Positions 48,998 through 62,900 of a DNA stretch of 64,000 nucleotides are shown here, one piece after another. Every line of letters starts with the position of its first letter. Within the stretch, counting starts at the first letter, position 1. The DNA is from Limanda limanda. Lineage: Eukaryota > Chordata > Actinopteri > Pleuronectiformes > Pleuronectidae. The position numbers and the translations under genes were made by a program. The notes below the pieces were generated by a model. That model was given only the letters and a program-made list of their open reading frames with translations, searched no databases and was not told the DNA's origin. The stretch is taken from assembly GCF_963576545.1 (NCBI RefSeq), contig NW_026870569.1:250501-314500 (forward strand), written 5' to 3'.

Positions 48998-51900
48998 TAC
49001 CCCATTTAGTGGGGGTAGAGCCTACTTGCAAGTCTCTCCGACCTTCACAAAAAAAGTTATTCAAGAATATCTCCTCAGATTTGGGGGAATTTCGTCGGTC
49101 GACCTCTTCCGAAGGTCGTACAAGCTCGGGGATGGTACCAATCGATCCGCAGGACCCAAATTAGTCCAGATGCAACCACTTTCCAAGTCTCTCCGACCTT
49201 CACAAAAAAAGTTATTCAAGAATATCTCTTTCTCCTATGTGCTTTCATCCCTAACCCTAACCCTAACCCTTCCGAAAGTCGGAGAAGCTCAAGGATGGTA
49301 CCGATCGATGCGCGCTACCCCATTTAGTGGGGGTAGAGCCTACTTGCAAGTCTCTCCGACCTTCACAAAAAAAGTTATTCAAGAATATCTCTTTCTCCTA
49401 TGTGCTTTCATCCCTAACCCTAACCCTAACCCTTCCGAAAGTCGGAGAAGCTCAAGGATGGTACCGATCGATGCGCGCTACCCCATTTAGTGGGGGTAGA
49501 GCCTACTTGCAAGTCTCTCCGACCTTCAAAAAAAAAGTTATTCAAGAATATCTCTTTCTCCTATGTGCTTTCATCCCTAACCCTAACCCTTCCGAAAGTC
49601 AGAGAAGCTCAAGGATGGTACCGATCGATGCGCGCTACCCCATTTAGTGGGGGTAGAGCCTACTTGCAAGTCTCTCCGACCTTCACAAAAAAAGTTAATT
49701 AAGAATATCTCTTTCTCCTATGTGCTTTCATCCCTAACCCTAACCCTAACCCTTCCGAAAGTCGGAGAAGCTCAAGGATGGTACCGATCGATGCGCGCTA
49801 CCCCATTTAGTGGGGGTAGAGCCTACTTGCAAGTCTCTCCGACCTTCACAAAAAAAGTTATTCAAGAATATCTCTTTCTCCTATGTGCTTTCATCCCTAA
49901 CCCTAACCCTAACCCTTCCAAAAGTCGGAGAAGCTCAAGGATGGTACCGATCGATGCGCGCTACCCCATTTAGTGGGGGTAGAGCCTACTTGCAAGTCTC
50001 TCCGACCTTCACAAAAAAAGTTATTCAAGAATATCTCTTTCTCCTATGTGCTTTCATCCCTAACCCTAACCCTAACCCTTCCGAAAGTCGGAGAAGCTCA
50101 AGGATGGTACCGATCGATGCGCGCTACCCCATTTAGTGGGGGTAGAGCCTACTTGCAAGTCTCTCCGACCTTCACAAAAAAAGTTATTCAAGAATATCTC
50201 CTCAGATTTGGGGGAATTTCGTCGGTCGACCTCTTTCGAAGGTCGTACAAGCTCGGGGATGGTACCAATCGATCCGCAGGACCCAAATTAGTCCAGATGC
50301 AACCACTTTCCAAGTCTCTCCGACCTTCACAAAAAAAGTTATTCAAGAATATCTCTTTCTCCTATGTGCTTTCATCCCTAACCCTAACCCTAACCCTTCC
50401 GAAAGTCGGAGAAGCTCAAGGATGGTACCGATCGATGCGCGCTACCCCATTTAGTGGGGGTAGAGCCTACTTGCAAGTCTCTCCGACCTTCACAAAAAAA
50501 GTTATTCAAGAATATCTCTTTCTCCTATGTGCTTTCATCCCTAACCCTAACCCTAACCCTTCCGAAAGTCGGAGAAGCTCAAGGATGGTACCGATCGATG
50601 CGCGCTACCCCATTTAGTGGGGGTAGAGCCTACTTGCAAGTCTCTCCGACCTTCACAAAAAAAGTTATTCAAGAATATCTCCTCAGATTTGGGGGAATTT
50701 CGTCGGTCGACCTCTTCCGAAGGTCGTACAAGCTCGGGGATGGTACCAATCGATCCGCAGGACCCAAATTAGTCCAGATGCAACCACTTTCCAAGTCTCT
50801 CCGACCTTCACAAAAAAAGTTATTCAAGAATATCTCTTTCTCCTATGTGCTTTCATCCCTAACCCTAACCCTTCCGAAAGTCGGAGAAGCTCAAGGATGG
50901 TACCGATCGATGCGCGCTACCCCATTTAGTGGGGGTAGAGCCTACTTGCAAGTCTCTCCGACCTTCACAAAAAAAGTTATTCAAGAATATCTCTTTCTCC
51001 TATGTGCTTTCATCCCTAACCCTAACCCTAACCCTTCCGAAAGTCGGAGAAGCTCAAGGATGGTACCGATCGATGCGCGCTACCCCATTTAGTGGGGGTA
51101 GAGCCTACTTGCAAGTCTCTCCGACCTTCACAAAAAAAGTTATTCAAGAATATCTCCTCAGATTTGGGGGAATTTCGTCGGTCGACCTCTTCCGAAGGTC
51201 GTACAAGCTCGGGGATGGTACCAATCGATCCGCAGGACCCAAATTAGTCCAGATGCAACCACTTTCCAAGTCTCTCCGACCTTCACAAAAAAAGTTATTC
51301 AAGAATATCTCTTTCTCCTATGTGCTTTCATCCCTAACCCTAACCCTAACCCTTCCGAAAGTCGGAGAAGCTCAAGGATGGTACCGATCGATGCGCGCTA
51401 CCCCATTTAGTGGGGGTAGAGCCTACTTGCAAGTCTCTCCGACCTTCAAAAAAAAAGTTATTCAAGAATATCTCTTTCTCCTATGTGCTTTCATCCCTAA
51501 CCCTAACCCTAACCCTTCCGAAAGTCGGAGAAGCTCAAGGATGGTACCGATCGATGCGCGCTACCCCATTTAGTGGGGGTAGAGCCTACTTGCAAGTCTC
51601 TCCGACCTTCACAAAAAAAGTTAATTAAGAATATCTCTTTCTCCTATGTGCTTTCATCCCTAACCCTAACCCTAACCCTTCCGAAAGTCGGAGAAGCTCA
51701 AGGATGGTACCGATCGATGCGCGCTACCCCATTTAGTGGGGGTAGAGCCTACTTGCAAGTCTCTCCGACCTTCACAAAAAAAGTTATTCAAGAATATCTC
51801 TTTCTCCTATGTGCTTTCATCCCTAACCCTAACCCTAACCCTTCCAAAAGTCGGAGAAGCTCAAGGATGGTACCGATCGATGCGCGCTACCCCATTTAGT

Positions 51901-53019
51901 GGGGGTAGAGCCTACTTGCAAGTCTCTCCGACCTTCACAAAAAAGTTATTCAAGAATATCTCTTTCTCCTATGTGCTTTCATCCCTAACCCTAACCCTAA
52001 CCCTTCCGAAAGTCGGAGAAGCTCAAGGATGGTACCGATCGATGCGCGCTACCCCATTTAGTGGGGGTAGAGCCTACTTGCAAGTCTCTCCGACCTTCAC
52101 AAAAAAAGTTATTCAAGAATATCTCCTCAGATTTGGGGGAATTTCGTCGGTCGACCTCTTCCGAAGGTCGTACAAGCTCGGGGATGGTACCAATCGATCC
52201 GCAGGACCCAAATTAGTCCAGATGCAACCACTTTCCAAGTCTCTCCGACCTTCACAAAAAAAGTTATTCAAGAATATCTCTTTCTCCTATGTGCTTTCAT
52301 CCCTAACCCTAACCCTAACCCTTCCGAAAGTCGGAGAAGCTCAAGGATGGTACCGATCGATGCGCGCTACCCCATTTAGTGGGGGTAGAGCCTACTTGAA
52401 AGTCTCTCCGACCTTCAAAAAAAAAGTTATTCAAGAATATCTCTTTCTCCTATGTGCTTTCATCCCTAACCCTAACCCTAACCCTTCCGAAAGTCGGAGA
52501 AGCTCAAGGATGGTACCGATCGATGCGCGCTACCCCATTTAGTGGGGGTAGAGCCTACTTGCAAGTCTCTCCGACCTTCACAAAAAAAGTTAATTAAGAA
52601 TATCTCTTTCTCCTATGTGCTTTCATCCCTAACCCTAACCCTAACCCTTCCGAAAGTCGGAGAAGCTCAAGGATGGTACCGATCGATGCGCGCTACCCCA
52701 TTTAGTGGGGGTAGAGCCTACTTGCAAGTCTCTCCGACCTTCACCAAAAAAGTTATTCAAGAATATCTCTTTCTCCTATGTGCTTTCATCCCTAACCCTA
52801 ACCCTAACCCTTCCAAAAGTCGGAGAAGCTCAAGGATGGTACCGATCGATGCGCGCTACCCCATTTAGTGGGGGTAGAGCCTACTTGCAAGTCTCTCCGA
52901 CCTTCACAAAAAAAGTTATTCAAGAATATCTCTTTCTCCTATGTGCTTTCATCCCTAACCCTAACCCTAACCCTTCCGAAAGTCGGAGAAGCTCAAGGAT
53001 GGTACCGATCGATGCGTGC
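48998..53019 (+). repeat. 4022-bp tandem duplication, copy 2
   Basis: Follows copy 1 directly. B monomers start at 49029, 50156, 50637, 51112 and 52081. The copy-1 private variants reappear at +4022: the 6-A tract near 51940, CTTGAAAGTC near 52397, CACCAAAAAAG near 52742 and GTCAGAG near 49599. I noticed no difference inside the unit. Homology runs on into a third, partial copy. Confidence 0.87.
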
Positions 53020-53485
53020 TACCCCATTTAGTGGGGGTAGAGCCTACTTGCAAGTCTCTCCGACCTTCACAAAAAAAGTTATTCAAGAATATCTCCTCAG
53101 ATTTGGGGGAATTTCGTCGGTCGACCTCTTCCGAAGGTCGTACAAGCTCGGGGATGGTACCAATCGATCCGCAGGACCCAAATTAGTCCAGATGCAACCA
53201 CTTTCCAAGTCTCTCCGACCTTCACAAAAAAAGTTATTCAAGAATATCTCTTTCTCCTATGTGCTTTCATCCCTAACCCTAACCCTAACCCTTCCGAAAG
53301 TCGGAGAAGCTCAAGGATGGTACCGATCGATGCGCGCTACCCCATTTAGTGGGGGTAGAGCCTACTTGCAAGTCTCTCCGACCTTCACAAAAAAAGTTAT
53401 TCAAGAATATCTCTTTCTCCTATGTGCTTTCATCCCTAACCCTAACCCTAACCCTTCCGAAAGTCGGAGAAGCTCAAGGATGGTA
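53020..53485 (+). repeat. Start of a third, truncated 4022-bp copy
   Basis: About 0.47 kb, including the B at 53051, continues the match at +4022. It ends at a GGTACT variant at 53484-53489, where the earlier copy has GGTACC. Confidence 0.7.
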
Positions 53486-55789
53486 CTGATCGATGCGCGC
53501 TACCCCATTTAGTGGGGGTAGAGCCTACTTGCAAGTCTCTCCGACCTTCACAAAAAAAGTTATTCAAGAATATCTCTTTCTCCTATGTGCTTTCATCCCT
53601 TACCCTAACCCTAACCCTTCCGAAAGTCGGAGAAGCTCAAGGATAGTACCGATCGATGCGCGCTACCCCATTTAGTGGGGGTAGAGCCTACTTGCAAGTC
53701 TCTCCGACCTTCACAAAAAAAGTTATTCAAGAATATCTCTTTCTCCTATGTGCTTTCATCCCTAACCCTAACCCTAACCCTTCCAAAAGTCGGAGAAGCT
53801 CAAGGATGGTACCGATCGATGCGCGCTACCCCATTTAGTGGGGGTAGAGCCTACTTGCAAGTCTCTCCGACCTTCACAAAAAAAGTTATTCAAGAATATC
53901 TCCTCAGATTTGGGGGAATTTCGTCGGTCGACCTCTTCCGAAGGTCGTACAAGCTCGGGGATGGTACCAATCGATCCGCAGGACCCAAATTAGTCCAGAT
54001 GCAACCACTTTCCAAGTCTCTCCGACCTTCACAAAAAAAGTTATTCAAGAATATCTCTTTCTCCTATGTGCTTTCATCCCTAACCCTAACCCTAACCCTT
54101 CCGAAAGTCGGAGAAGCTCAAGGATGGTACCGATCGATGCGCGCTACCCCATTTAGTGGGGGTAGAGCCTACTTTCAAGTCTCTCCGACCTTCACAAAAA
54201 AAGTTAATTAAGAATATCTCTTTCTCCTATGTGCTTTCATCCCTAACCCTAACCCTAACCCTTCCGAAAGTCGGAGAAGCTCAAGGATGGTACCGATCGA
54301 TGCGCGCTACCCCATTTAGTGGGGGTAGAGCCTACTTGCAAGTCTCTCCGACCTTCACAAAAAAAGTTATTCAAGAATATCTCCTCAGATTTGGGGGAAT
54401 TTCGTCGGTCGACCTCTTCCGAAGGTCGTACAAGCTCGGGGATGGTACCAATCGATCCGCAGGACCCAAATTAGTCCAGATGCAACAACTTTCCAAGTCT
54501 CTCCGACCTTCACAAAAAAAGTTATTCAAGAATATCTCTTTCTCCTATGTGCTTTCATCCCTAACCCTAACCCTAACCCTTCCGAAAGTCGGAGAAGCTC
54601 AAGGATGGTACCGATCGATGCGCGCTACCCCATTTAGTGGGGGTAGAGCCTACTTGCAAGTCTCTCCGACCTTCAAAAAAAAAGTTATTCAAGAATATCT
54701 CTTTCTCCTATGTGCTTTCATCCCTAACCCTAACCCTAACCCTTCCGAAAGTCGGAGAAGCTCAAGGATGGTACCGATCGATGCGCGCTACCCCATTTAG
54801 TGGGGGTAGAGCCTACTTGCAAGTCTCTCCGACCTTCACAAAAAAAGTTAATTAAGAATATCTCTTTCTCCTATGTGCTTTCATCCCTAACCCTAACCCT
54901 AACCCTTCCGAAAGTCGGAGAAGCTCAAGGATGGTACCGATCGATGCGCGCTACCCCATTTAGTGGGGGTAGAGCCTACTTGCAAGTCTCTCCGACCTTC
55001 ACAAAAAAAGTTATTCAAGAATATCTCTTTCTCCTATGTGCTTTCATCCCTAACCCTAACCCTAACCCTTCCAAAAGTCGGAGAAGCTCAAGGATGGTAC
55101 CGATCGATGCGCGCTACCCCATTTAGTGGGGGTAGAGCCTACTTGCAAGTCTCTCCGACCTTCACAAAAAAAGTTATTCAAGAATATCTCTTTCTCCTAT
55201 GTGCTTTCATCCCTAACCCTAACCCTAACCCTTCCGAAAGTCGGAGAAGCTCAAGGATGGTACCGATCGATGCGTGCTACCCCATTTAGTGGGGGTAGAG
55301 CCTACTTGCAAGTCTCTCCGACCTTCACAAAAAAAGTTATTCAAGAATATCTCCTCAGATTTGGGGGAATTTCGTCGGTCGACCTCTTTCGAAGGTCGTA
55401 CAAGCTCGGGGATGGTACCAATCGATCCGCAGGACCCAAATTAGTCCAGATGCAACCACTTTCCAAGTCTCTCCGACCTTCACAAAAAAAGTTATTCAAG
55501 AATATCTCTTTCTCCTATGTGCTTTCATCCCTAACCCTAACCCTAACCCTTCCGAAAGTCGGAGAAGCTCAAGGATGGTACCGATCGATGCGCGCTACCC
55601 CATTTAGTGGGGGTAGAGCCTACTTGCAAGTCTCTCCGACCTTCACAAAAAAAGTTATTCAAGAATATCTCTTTCTCCTATGTGCTTTCATCCCTAACCC
55701 TAACCCTAACCCTTCCGAAAGTCGGAGAAGCTCAAGGATGGTACCGATCGATGCGCGCTACCCCATTTAGTGGGGGTAGAGCCTACTTG
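53486..55789 (+). repeat. Mosaic segment with the first TTACCC variants
   Basis: B monomers start at 53858, 54339 and 55309. TTAATTAA sites end at 54211 and 54855. The CCCTTACCC tract variant first appears here (53597). Private changes are GATAGTACC (53643), TACTTTCAAG (54170) and TGCAACAAC (54481). Bases from about 54339 recur from about 60469. Confidence 0.75.
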
Positions 55790-57884
55790 CAAGTCTCTCC
55801 GACCTTCACAAAAAAAGTTATTCAAGAATATCTCTTTCTCCTATGTGCTTTCATCCCTTACCCTAACCCTAACCCTTCCGAAAGTCGGAGAAGCTCAAGG
55901 ATGGTACCGATCGATGCGCGCTACCCCATTTAGTGGGGGTAGAGCCTACTTGCAAGTCTCTCCGACCTTCACAAAAAAAGTTATTCAAGAATATCTCTTT
56001 CTCCTATGTGCTTTCATCCCTAACCCTAACCCTAACCCTTCCAAAAGTCGGAGAAGCTCAAGGATGGTACCGATCGATGCGCGCTACCCCATTTAGTGGG
56101 GGTAGAGCCTACTTGCAAGTCTCTCCGACCTTCACAAAAAAAGTTATTCAAGAATATCTCTTTCTCCTATGTGCTTTCATCCCTAACCCTAACCCTAACC
56201 CTTCCGAAAGTCGGAGAAGCTCAAGGATGGTACCGATCGATGTGCGCTACCCCATTTAGTGGGGGTAGAGCCTACTTGCAAGTCTCTCCGACCTTCACAA
56301 AAAAAGTTATTCAAGAATATCTCCTCAGATTTGGGGGAATTTCGTCGGTCGACCTCTTCCGAAGGTCGTACAAGCTCGGGGATGGTACCAATCGATCTGC
56401 AGGACCCAAATTAGTCCAGATGCAACCACTTTCCAAGTCTCTCCGACCTTCACAAAAAAAGTTATTCAAGAATATCTCTTTCTCCTATGTGCTTTCATCC
56501 CTAACCCTAACCCTAACCCTTCCGAAAGTCGGAGAAGCTCAAGGATGGTACCGATCGATGCGCGCTACCCCATTTAGTGGGGGTAGAGCCTACTTGCAAG
56601 TCTCTCCGACCTTCACAAAAAAAGTTATTCAAGAATATCTCTTTCTCCTATGTGCTTTCATCCCTAACCCTAACCCTAACCCTTCAGAAAGTCGGAGAAG
56701 CTCAAGGATGGTACCGATCGATGCGTGCTACCCCATTTAGTGGGGGTAGAGCCTACTTGCAAGTCTCTCCGACCTTCACAAAAAAAGTTATTCAAGAATA
56801 TCTCCTCAGATTTGGGGGAATTTCGTCGGTCGACCTCTTCCGAAGGTCGTACAAGCTCGGGGATGGTACCAATCGATCCGCAGGACCCAAATTAGTCCAG
56901 ATGCAACCACTTTCCAAGTCTCTCCGACCTTCACAAAAAAAGTTATTCAAGAATATCTCTTTCTCCTATGTGCTTTCATCCCTAACCCTAACCCTAACCC
57001 TTCCGAAAGTCGGAGAAGCTCAAGGATGGTACCGATCGATGCGCGCTACCCCATTTAGTGGGGGTAGAGCCTACTTGCAAGTCTCTCCGACCTTCACAAA
57101 AAAAGTTATTCAAGAATATCTCTTTCTCCTATGTGCTTTCATCCCTAACCCTAACCCTAACCCTTCCGAAAGTCGGAGAAGCTCAAGGATGGTACTGATC
57201 GATGCGCGCTACCCCATTTAGTGGGGGTAGAGCCTACTTGCAAGTCTCTCCGACCTTCACAAAAAAAGTTATTCAAGAATATCTCTTTCTCCTATGTGCT
57301 TTCATCCCTTACCCTAACCCTAACCCTTCCGAAAGTCGGAGAAGCTCAAAGATGGTACCGATCGATGCGCGCTACCCCATTTAGTGGGGGTAGAGCCTAC
57401 TTGCAAGTCTCTCCGACCTTCACAAAAAAAGTTATTCAAGAATATCTCTTTCTCCTATGTGCTTTCATCCCTAACCCTAACCCTAACCCTTCCAAAAGTC
57501 GGAGAAGCTCAAGGATGGTACCGATCGATGCGCGCTACCCCATTTAGTGGGGGTAGAGCCTACTTGCAAGTCTCTCCAACCTTCACAAAAAAAGTTATTC
57601 AAGAATATCTCTTTCTCCTATGTGCTTTCATCCCTAACCCTAACCCTAACCCTTCCGAAAGTCGGAGAAGCTCAAGGATGGTACCGATCGATGTGCGCTA
57701 CCCCATTTAGTGGGGGTAGAGCCTACTTGCAAGTCTCTCCGACCTTCACAAAAAAAGTTATTCAAGAATATCTCCTCAGATTTGGGGGAATTTCGTCGGT
57801 CGACCTCTTCCGAAGGTCGTACAAGCTCGGGGATGGTACCAATCGATCTGCAGGACCCAAATTAGTCCAGATGCAACCACTTTC
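55790..57884 (+). repeat. 2095-bp tandem duplication, copy 1
   Basis: Thirteen monomers, 10 A3 and 3 B (56279, 56760, 57730). It starts with a CCCTTACCC monomer (55855) and also carries CTTCAGAAAG (56691), a second CCCTTACCC (57306) and CTCCAACC (57575). Confidence 0.88.
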
Positions 57885-59979
57885 CAAGTCTCTCCGACCT
57901 TCACAAAAAAAGTTATTCAAGAATATCTCTTTCTCCTATGTGCTTTCATCCCTTACCCTAACCCTAACCCTTCCGAAAGTCGGAGAAGCTCAAGGATGGT
58001 ACCGATCGATGCGCGCTACCCCATTTAGTGGGGGTAGAGCCTACTTGCAAGTCTCTCCGACCTTCACAAAAAAAGTTATTCAAGAATATCTCTTTCTCCT
58101 ATGTGCTTTCATCCCTAACCCTAACCCTAACCCTTCCAAAAGTCGGAGAAGCTCAAGGATGGTACCGATCGATGCGCGCTACCCCATTTAGTGGGGGTAG
58201 AGCCTACTTGCAAGTCTCTCCGACCTTCACAAAAAAAGTTATTCAAGAATATCTCTTTCTCCTATGTGCTTTCATCCCTAACCCTAACCCTAACCCTTCC
58301 GAAAGTCGGAGAAGCTCAAGGATGGTACCGATCGATGTGCGCTACCCCATTTAGTGGGGGTAGAGCCTACTTGCAAGTCTCTCCGACCTTCACAAAAAAA
58401 GTTATTCAAGAATATCTCCTCAGATTTGGGGGAATTTCGTCGGTCGACCTCTTCCGAAGGTCGTACAAGCTCGGGGATGGTACCAATCGATCTGCAGGAC
58501 CCAAATTAGTCCAGATGCAACCACTTTCCAAGTCTCTCCGACCTTCACAAAAAAAGTTATTCAAGAATATCTCTTTCTCCTATGTGCTTTCATCCCTAAC
58601 CCTAACCCTAACCCTTCCGAAAGTCGGAGAAGCTCAAGGATGGTACCGATCGATGCGCGCTACCCCATTTAGTGGGGGTAGAGCCTACTTGCAAGTCTCT
58701 CCGACCTTCACAAAAAAAGTTATTCAAGAATATCTCTTTCTCCTATGTGCTTTCATCCCTAACCCTAACCCTAACCCTTCAGAAAGTCGGAGAAGCTCAA
58801 GGATGGTACCGATCGATGCGTGCTACCCCATTTAGTGGGGGTAGAGCCTACTTGCAAGTCTCTCCGACCTTCACAAAAAAAGTTATTCAAGAATATCTCC
58901 TCAGATTTGGGGGAATTTCGTCGGTCGACCTCTTCCGAAGGTCGTACAAGCTCGGGGATGGTACCAATCGATCCGCAGGACCCAAATTAGTCCAGATGCA
59001 ACCACTTTCCAAGTCTCTCCGACCTTCACAAAAAAAGTTATTCAAGAATATCTCTTTCTCCTATGTGCTTTCATCCCTAACCCTAACCCTAACCCTTCCG
59101 AAAGTCGGAGAAGCTCAAGGATGGTACCGATCGATGCGCGCTACCCCATTTAGTGGGGGTAGAGCCTACTTGCAAGTCTCTCCGACCTTCACAAAAAAAG
59201 TTATTCAAGAATATCTCTTTCTCCTATGTGCTTTCATCCCTAACCCTAACCCTAACCCTTCCGAAAGTCGGAGAAGCTCAAGGATGGTACTGATCGATGC
59301 GCGCTACCCCATTTAGTGGGGGTAGAGCCTACTTGCAAGTCTCTCCGACCTTCACAAAAAAAGTTATTCAAGAATATCTCTTTCTCCTATGTGCTTTCAT
59401 CCCTTACCCTAACCCTAACCCTTCCGAAAGTCGGAGAAGCTCAAAGATGGTACCGATCGATGCGCGCTACCCCATTTAGTGGGGGTAGAGCCTACTTGCA
59501 AGTCTCTCCGACCTTCACAAAAAAAGTTATTCAAGAATATCTCTTTCTCCTATGTGCTTTCATCCCTAACCCTAACCCTAACCCTTCCAAAAGTCGGAGA
59601 AGCTCAAGGATGGTACCGATCGATGCGCGCTACCCCATTTAGTGGGGGTAGAGCCTACTTGCAAGTCTCTCCAACCTTCACAAAAAAAGTTATTCAAGAA
59701 TATCTCTTTCTCCTATGTGCTTTCATCCCTAACCCTAACCCTAACCCTTCCGAAAGTCGGAGAAGCTCAAGGATGGTACCGATCGATGTGCGCTACCCCA
59801 TTTAGTGGGGGTAGAGCCTACTTGCAAGTCTCTCCGACCTTCACAAAAAAAGTTATTCAAGAATATCTCCTCAGATTTGGGGGAATTTCGTCGGTCGACC
59901 TCTTCCGAAGGTCGTACAAGCTCGGGGATGGTACCAATCGATCTGCAGGACCCAAATTAGTCCAGATGCAACCACTTTC
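57885..59979 (+). repeat. 2095-bp tandem duplication, copy 2
   Basis: All marker variants of copy 1 reappear at +2095: CCCTTACCC at 57950 and 59401, CTTCAGAAAG at 58786, CTCCAACC at 59670 and B monomers at 58374, 58855 and 59825. No difference was noticed. It ends exactly at the end of a B monomer. Confidence 0.88.
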
Positions 59980-62900
59980 CAAGTCTCTCCGACCTTCACA
60001 AAAAAAGTTATTCAAGAATATCTCTTTCTCCTATGTGCTTTCATCCCTAACCCTAACCCTAACCCTTCCGAAAGTCGGAGAAGCTCAAGGATGGTACCGA
60101 TCGATGCGCGCTACCCCATTTAGTGGGGGTAGAGCCTACTTGCAAGTCTCTCCGACCTTCAAAAAAAAAGTTATTCAAGAATATCTCTTTCTCCTATGTG
60201 CTTTCATCCCTAACCCTAACCCTAACCCTTCCGAAAGTCGGAGAAGCTCAAGGATGGTACCGATCGATGCGCGCTACCCCATTTAGTGGGGGTAGAGCCT
60301 ACTTGCAAGTCTCTCCGACCTTCACAAAAAAAGTTATTCAAGAATATCTCTTTCTCCCATGTGCTTTCATCCCTAACCCTAACCCTAACCCTTCCGAAAG
60401 TCTGAGAAGCTCAAGGATGGTACCGATCGATGCGCGTTACCCCATTTAGTGGGGGTAGAGCCTACTTGCAAGTCTCTCCGACCTTCACAAAAAAAGTTAT
60501 TCAAGAATATCTCCTCAGATTTGGGGGAATTTCGTCGGTCGACCTCTTCCGAAGGTCGTACAAGCTCGGGGATGGTACCAATCGATCTGCAGGACCCAAA
60601 TTAGTCCAGATGCAACCACTTTCCAAGTCTCTCCGACCTTCACAAAAAAAGTTATTCAAGAATATCTCTTTCTCCTATGTGCTTTCATCCCTAACCCTAA
60701 CCCTAACCCTTCCGAAAGTCGGAGAAGCTCAAGGATGGTACCGATCGATGCGCGCTACCCCATTTAGTGGGGGTAGAGCCTACTTGCAAGTCTCTCCGAC
60801 CTTCAAAAAAAAAGTTATTCAAGAATATCTCTTTCTCCTATGTGCTTTCATCCCTAACCCTAACCCTAACCCTTCCGAAAGTCGGAGAAGCTCAAGGATG
60901 GTACCGATCGATGCGCGCTACCCCATTTAGTGGGGGTAGAGCCTACTTGCAAGTCTCTCCGACCTTCACAAAAAAAGTTAATTAAGAATATCTCTTTCTC
61001 CTATGTGCTTTCATCCCTAACCCTAACCCTAACCCTTCCGAAAGTCGGAGAAGCTCAAGGATGGTACCGATCGATGCGCGCTACCCCATTTAGTGGGGGT
61101 AGAGCCTACTTGCAAGTCTCTCCGACCTTCACCAAAAAAGTTATTCAAGAATATCTCTTTCTCCTATGTGCTTTCATCCCTAACCCTAACCCTTCCAAAA
61201 GTCGGAGAAGCTCAAGGATGGTACCGATCGATGCGCGCTACCCCATTTAGTGGGGGTAGAGCCTACTTGCAAGTCTCTCCGACCTTCACAAAAAAAGTTA
61301 TTCAAGAATATCTCTTTCTCCTATGTGCTTTCATCCCTAACCCTAACCCTAACCCTTCCGAAAGTCGGAGAAGCTCAAGGATGGTACCGATCGATGCGTG
61401 CTACCCCATTTAGTGGGGGTAGAGCCTACTTGCAAGTCTCTCCGACCTTCACAAAAAAAGTTATTCAAGAATATCTCCTCAGATTTGGGGGAATTTCGTC
61501 GGTCGACCTCTTCCGAAGGTCGTACAAGCTCGGGGATGGTACCAATCGATCCGCAGGACCCAAATTAGTCCAGATGCAACCACTTTCCAAGTCTCTCCGA
61601 CCTTCACAAAAAAAGTTATTCAAGAATATCTCTTTCTCCTATGTGCTTTCATCCCTAACCCTAACCCTAACCCTTCCGAAAGTCGGAGAAGCTCAAGGAT
61701 GGTACCGATCGATGCGCGCTACCCCATTTAGTGGGGGTAGAGCCTACTTGCAAGTCTCTCCGACCTTCACAAAAAAAGTTATTCAAGAATATCTCTTTCT
61801 CCTATGTGCTTTCATCCCTAACCCTAACCCTAACCCTTCCGAAAGTCGGAGAAGCTCAAGGATGGTACCGATCGATGCGCGCTACCCCATTTAGTGGGGG
61901 TAGAGCCTACTTGCAAGTCTCTCCGACCTTCACAAAAAAAGTTATTCAAGAATATCTCTTTCTCCTATGTGCTTTCATCCCTTACCCTAACCCTAACCCT
62001 TCCGAAAGTCGGAGAAGCTCAAGGATGGTACCGATCGATGCGCGCTACCCCATTTAGTGGGGGTAGAGCCTACTTGCAAGTCTCTCCGACCTTCACAAAA
62101 AAAGTTATTCAAGAATATCTCTTTCTCCTATGTGCTTTCATCCCTAACCCTAACCCTAACCCTTCCAAAAGTCGGAGAAGCTCAAGGATGGTACCGATCG
62201 ATGCGCGCTACCCCATTTAGTGGGGGTAGAGCCTACTTGCAAGTCTCTCCGACCTTCACAAAAAAAGTTATTCAAGAATATCTCCTCAGATTTGGGGGAA
62301 TTTCGTCGGTCGACCTCTTCCGAAGGTCGTACAAGCTCGGGGATGGTACCAATCGATCCGCAGGACCCAAATTAGTCCAGATGCAACCACTTTCCAAGTC
62401 TCTCCGACCTTCACAAAAAAAGTTATTCAAGAATATCTCTTTCTCCTATGTGCTTTCATCCCTAACCCTAACCCTAACCCTTCCGAAAGTCGGAGAAGCT
62501 CAAGGATGGTACCGATCGATGCGCGCTACCCCATTTAGTGGGGGTAGAGCCTACTTGCAAGTCTCTCCGACCTTCAAAAAAAAAGTTATTCAAGAATATC
62601 TCTTTCTCCTATGTGCTTTCATCCCTAACCCTAACCCTAACCCTTCCGAAAGTCGGAGAAGCTCAAGGATGGTACCGATCGATGCGCGCTACCCCATTTA
62701 GTGGGGGTAGAGCCTACTTGCAAGTCTCTCCGACCTTCACAAAAAAAGTTATTCAAGAATATCTCCTCAGATTTGGGGGAATTTCGTCGGTCGACCTCTT
62801 CCGAAGGTCGTACAAGCTCGGGGATGGTACCAATCGATCCGCAGGACCCAAATTAGTCCAGATGCAACCACTTTCCAAGTCTCTCCGACCTTCACAAAAA

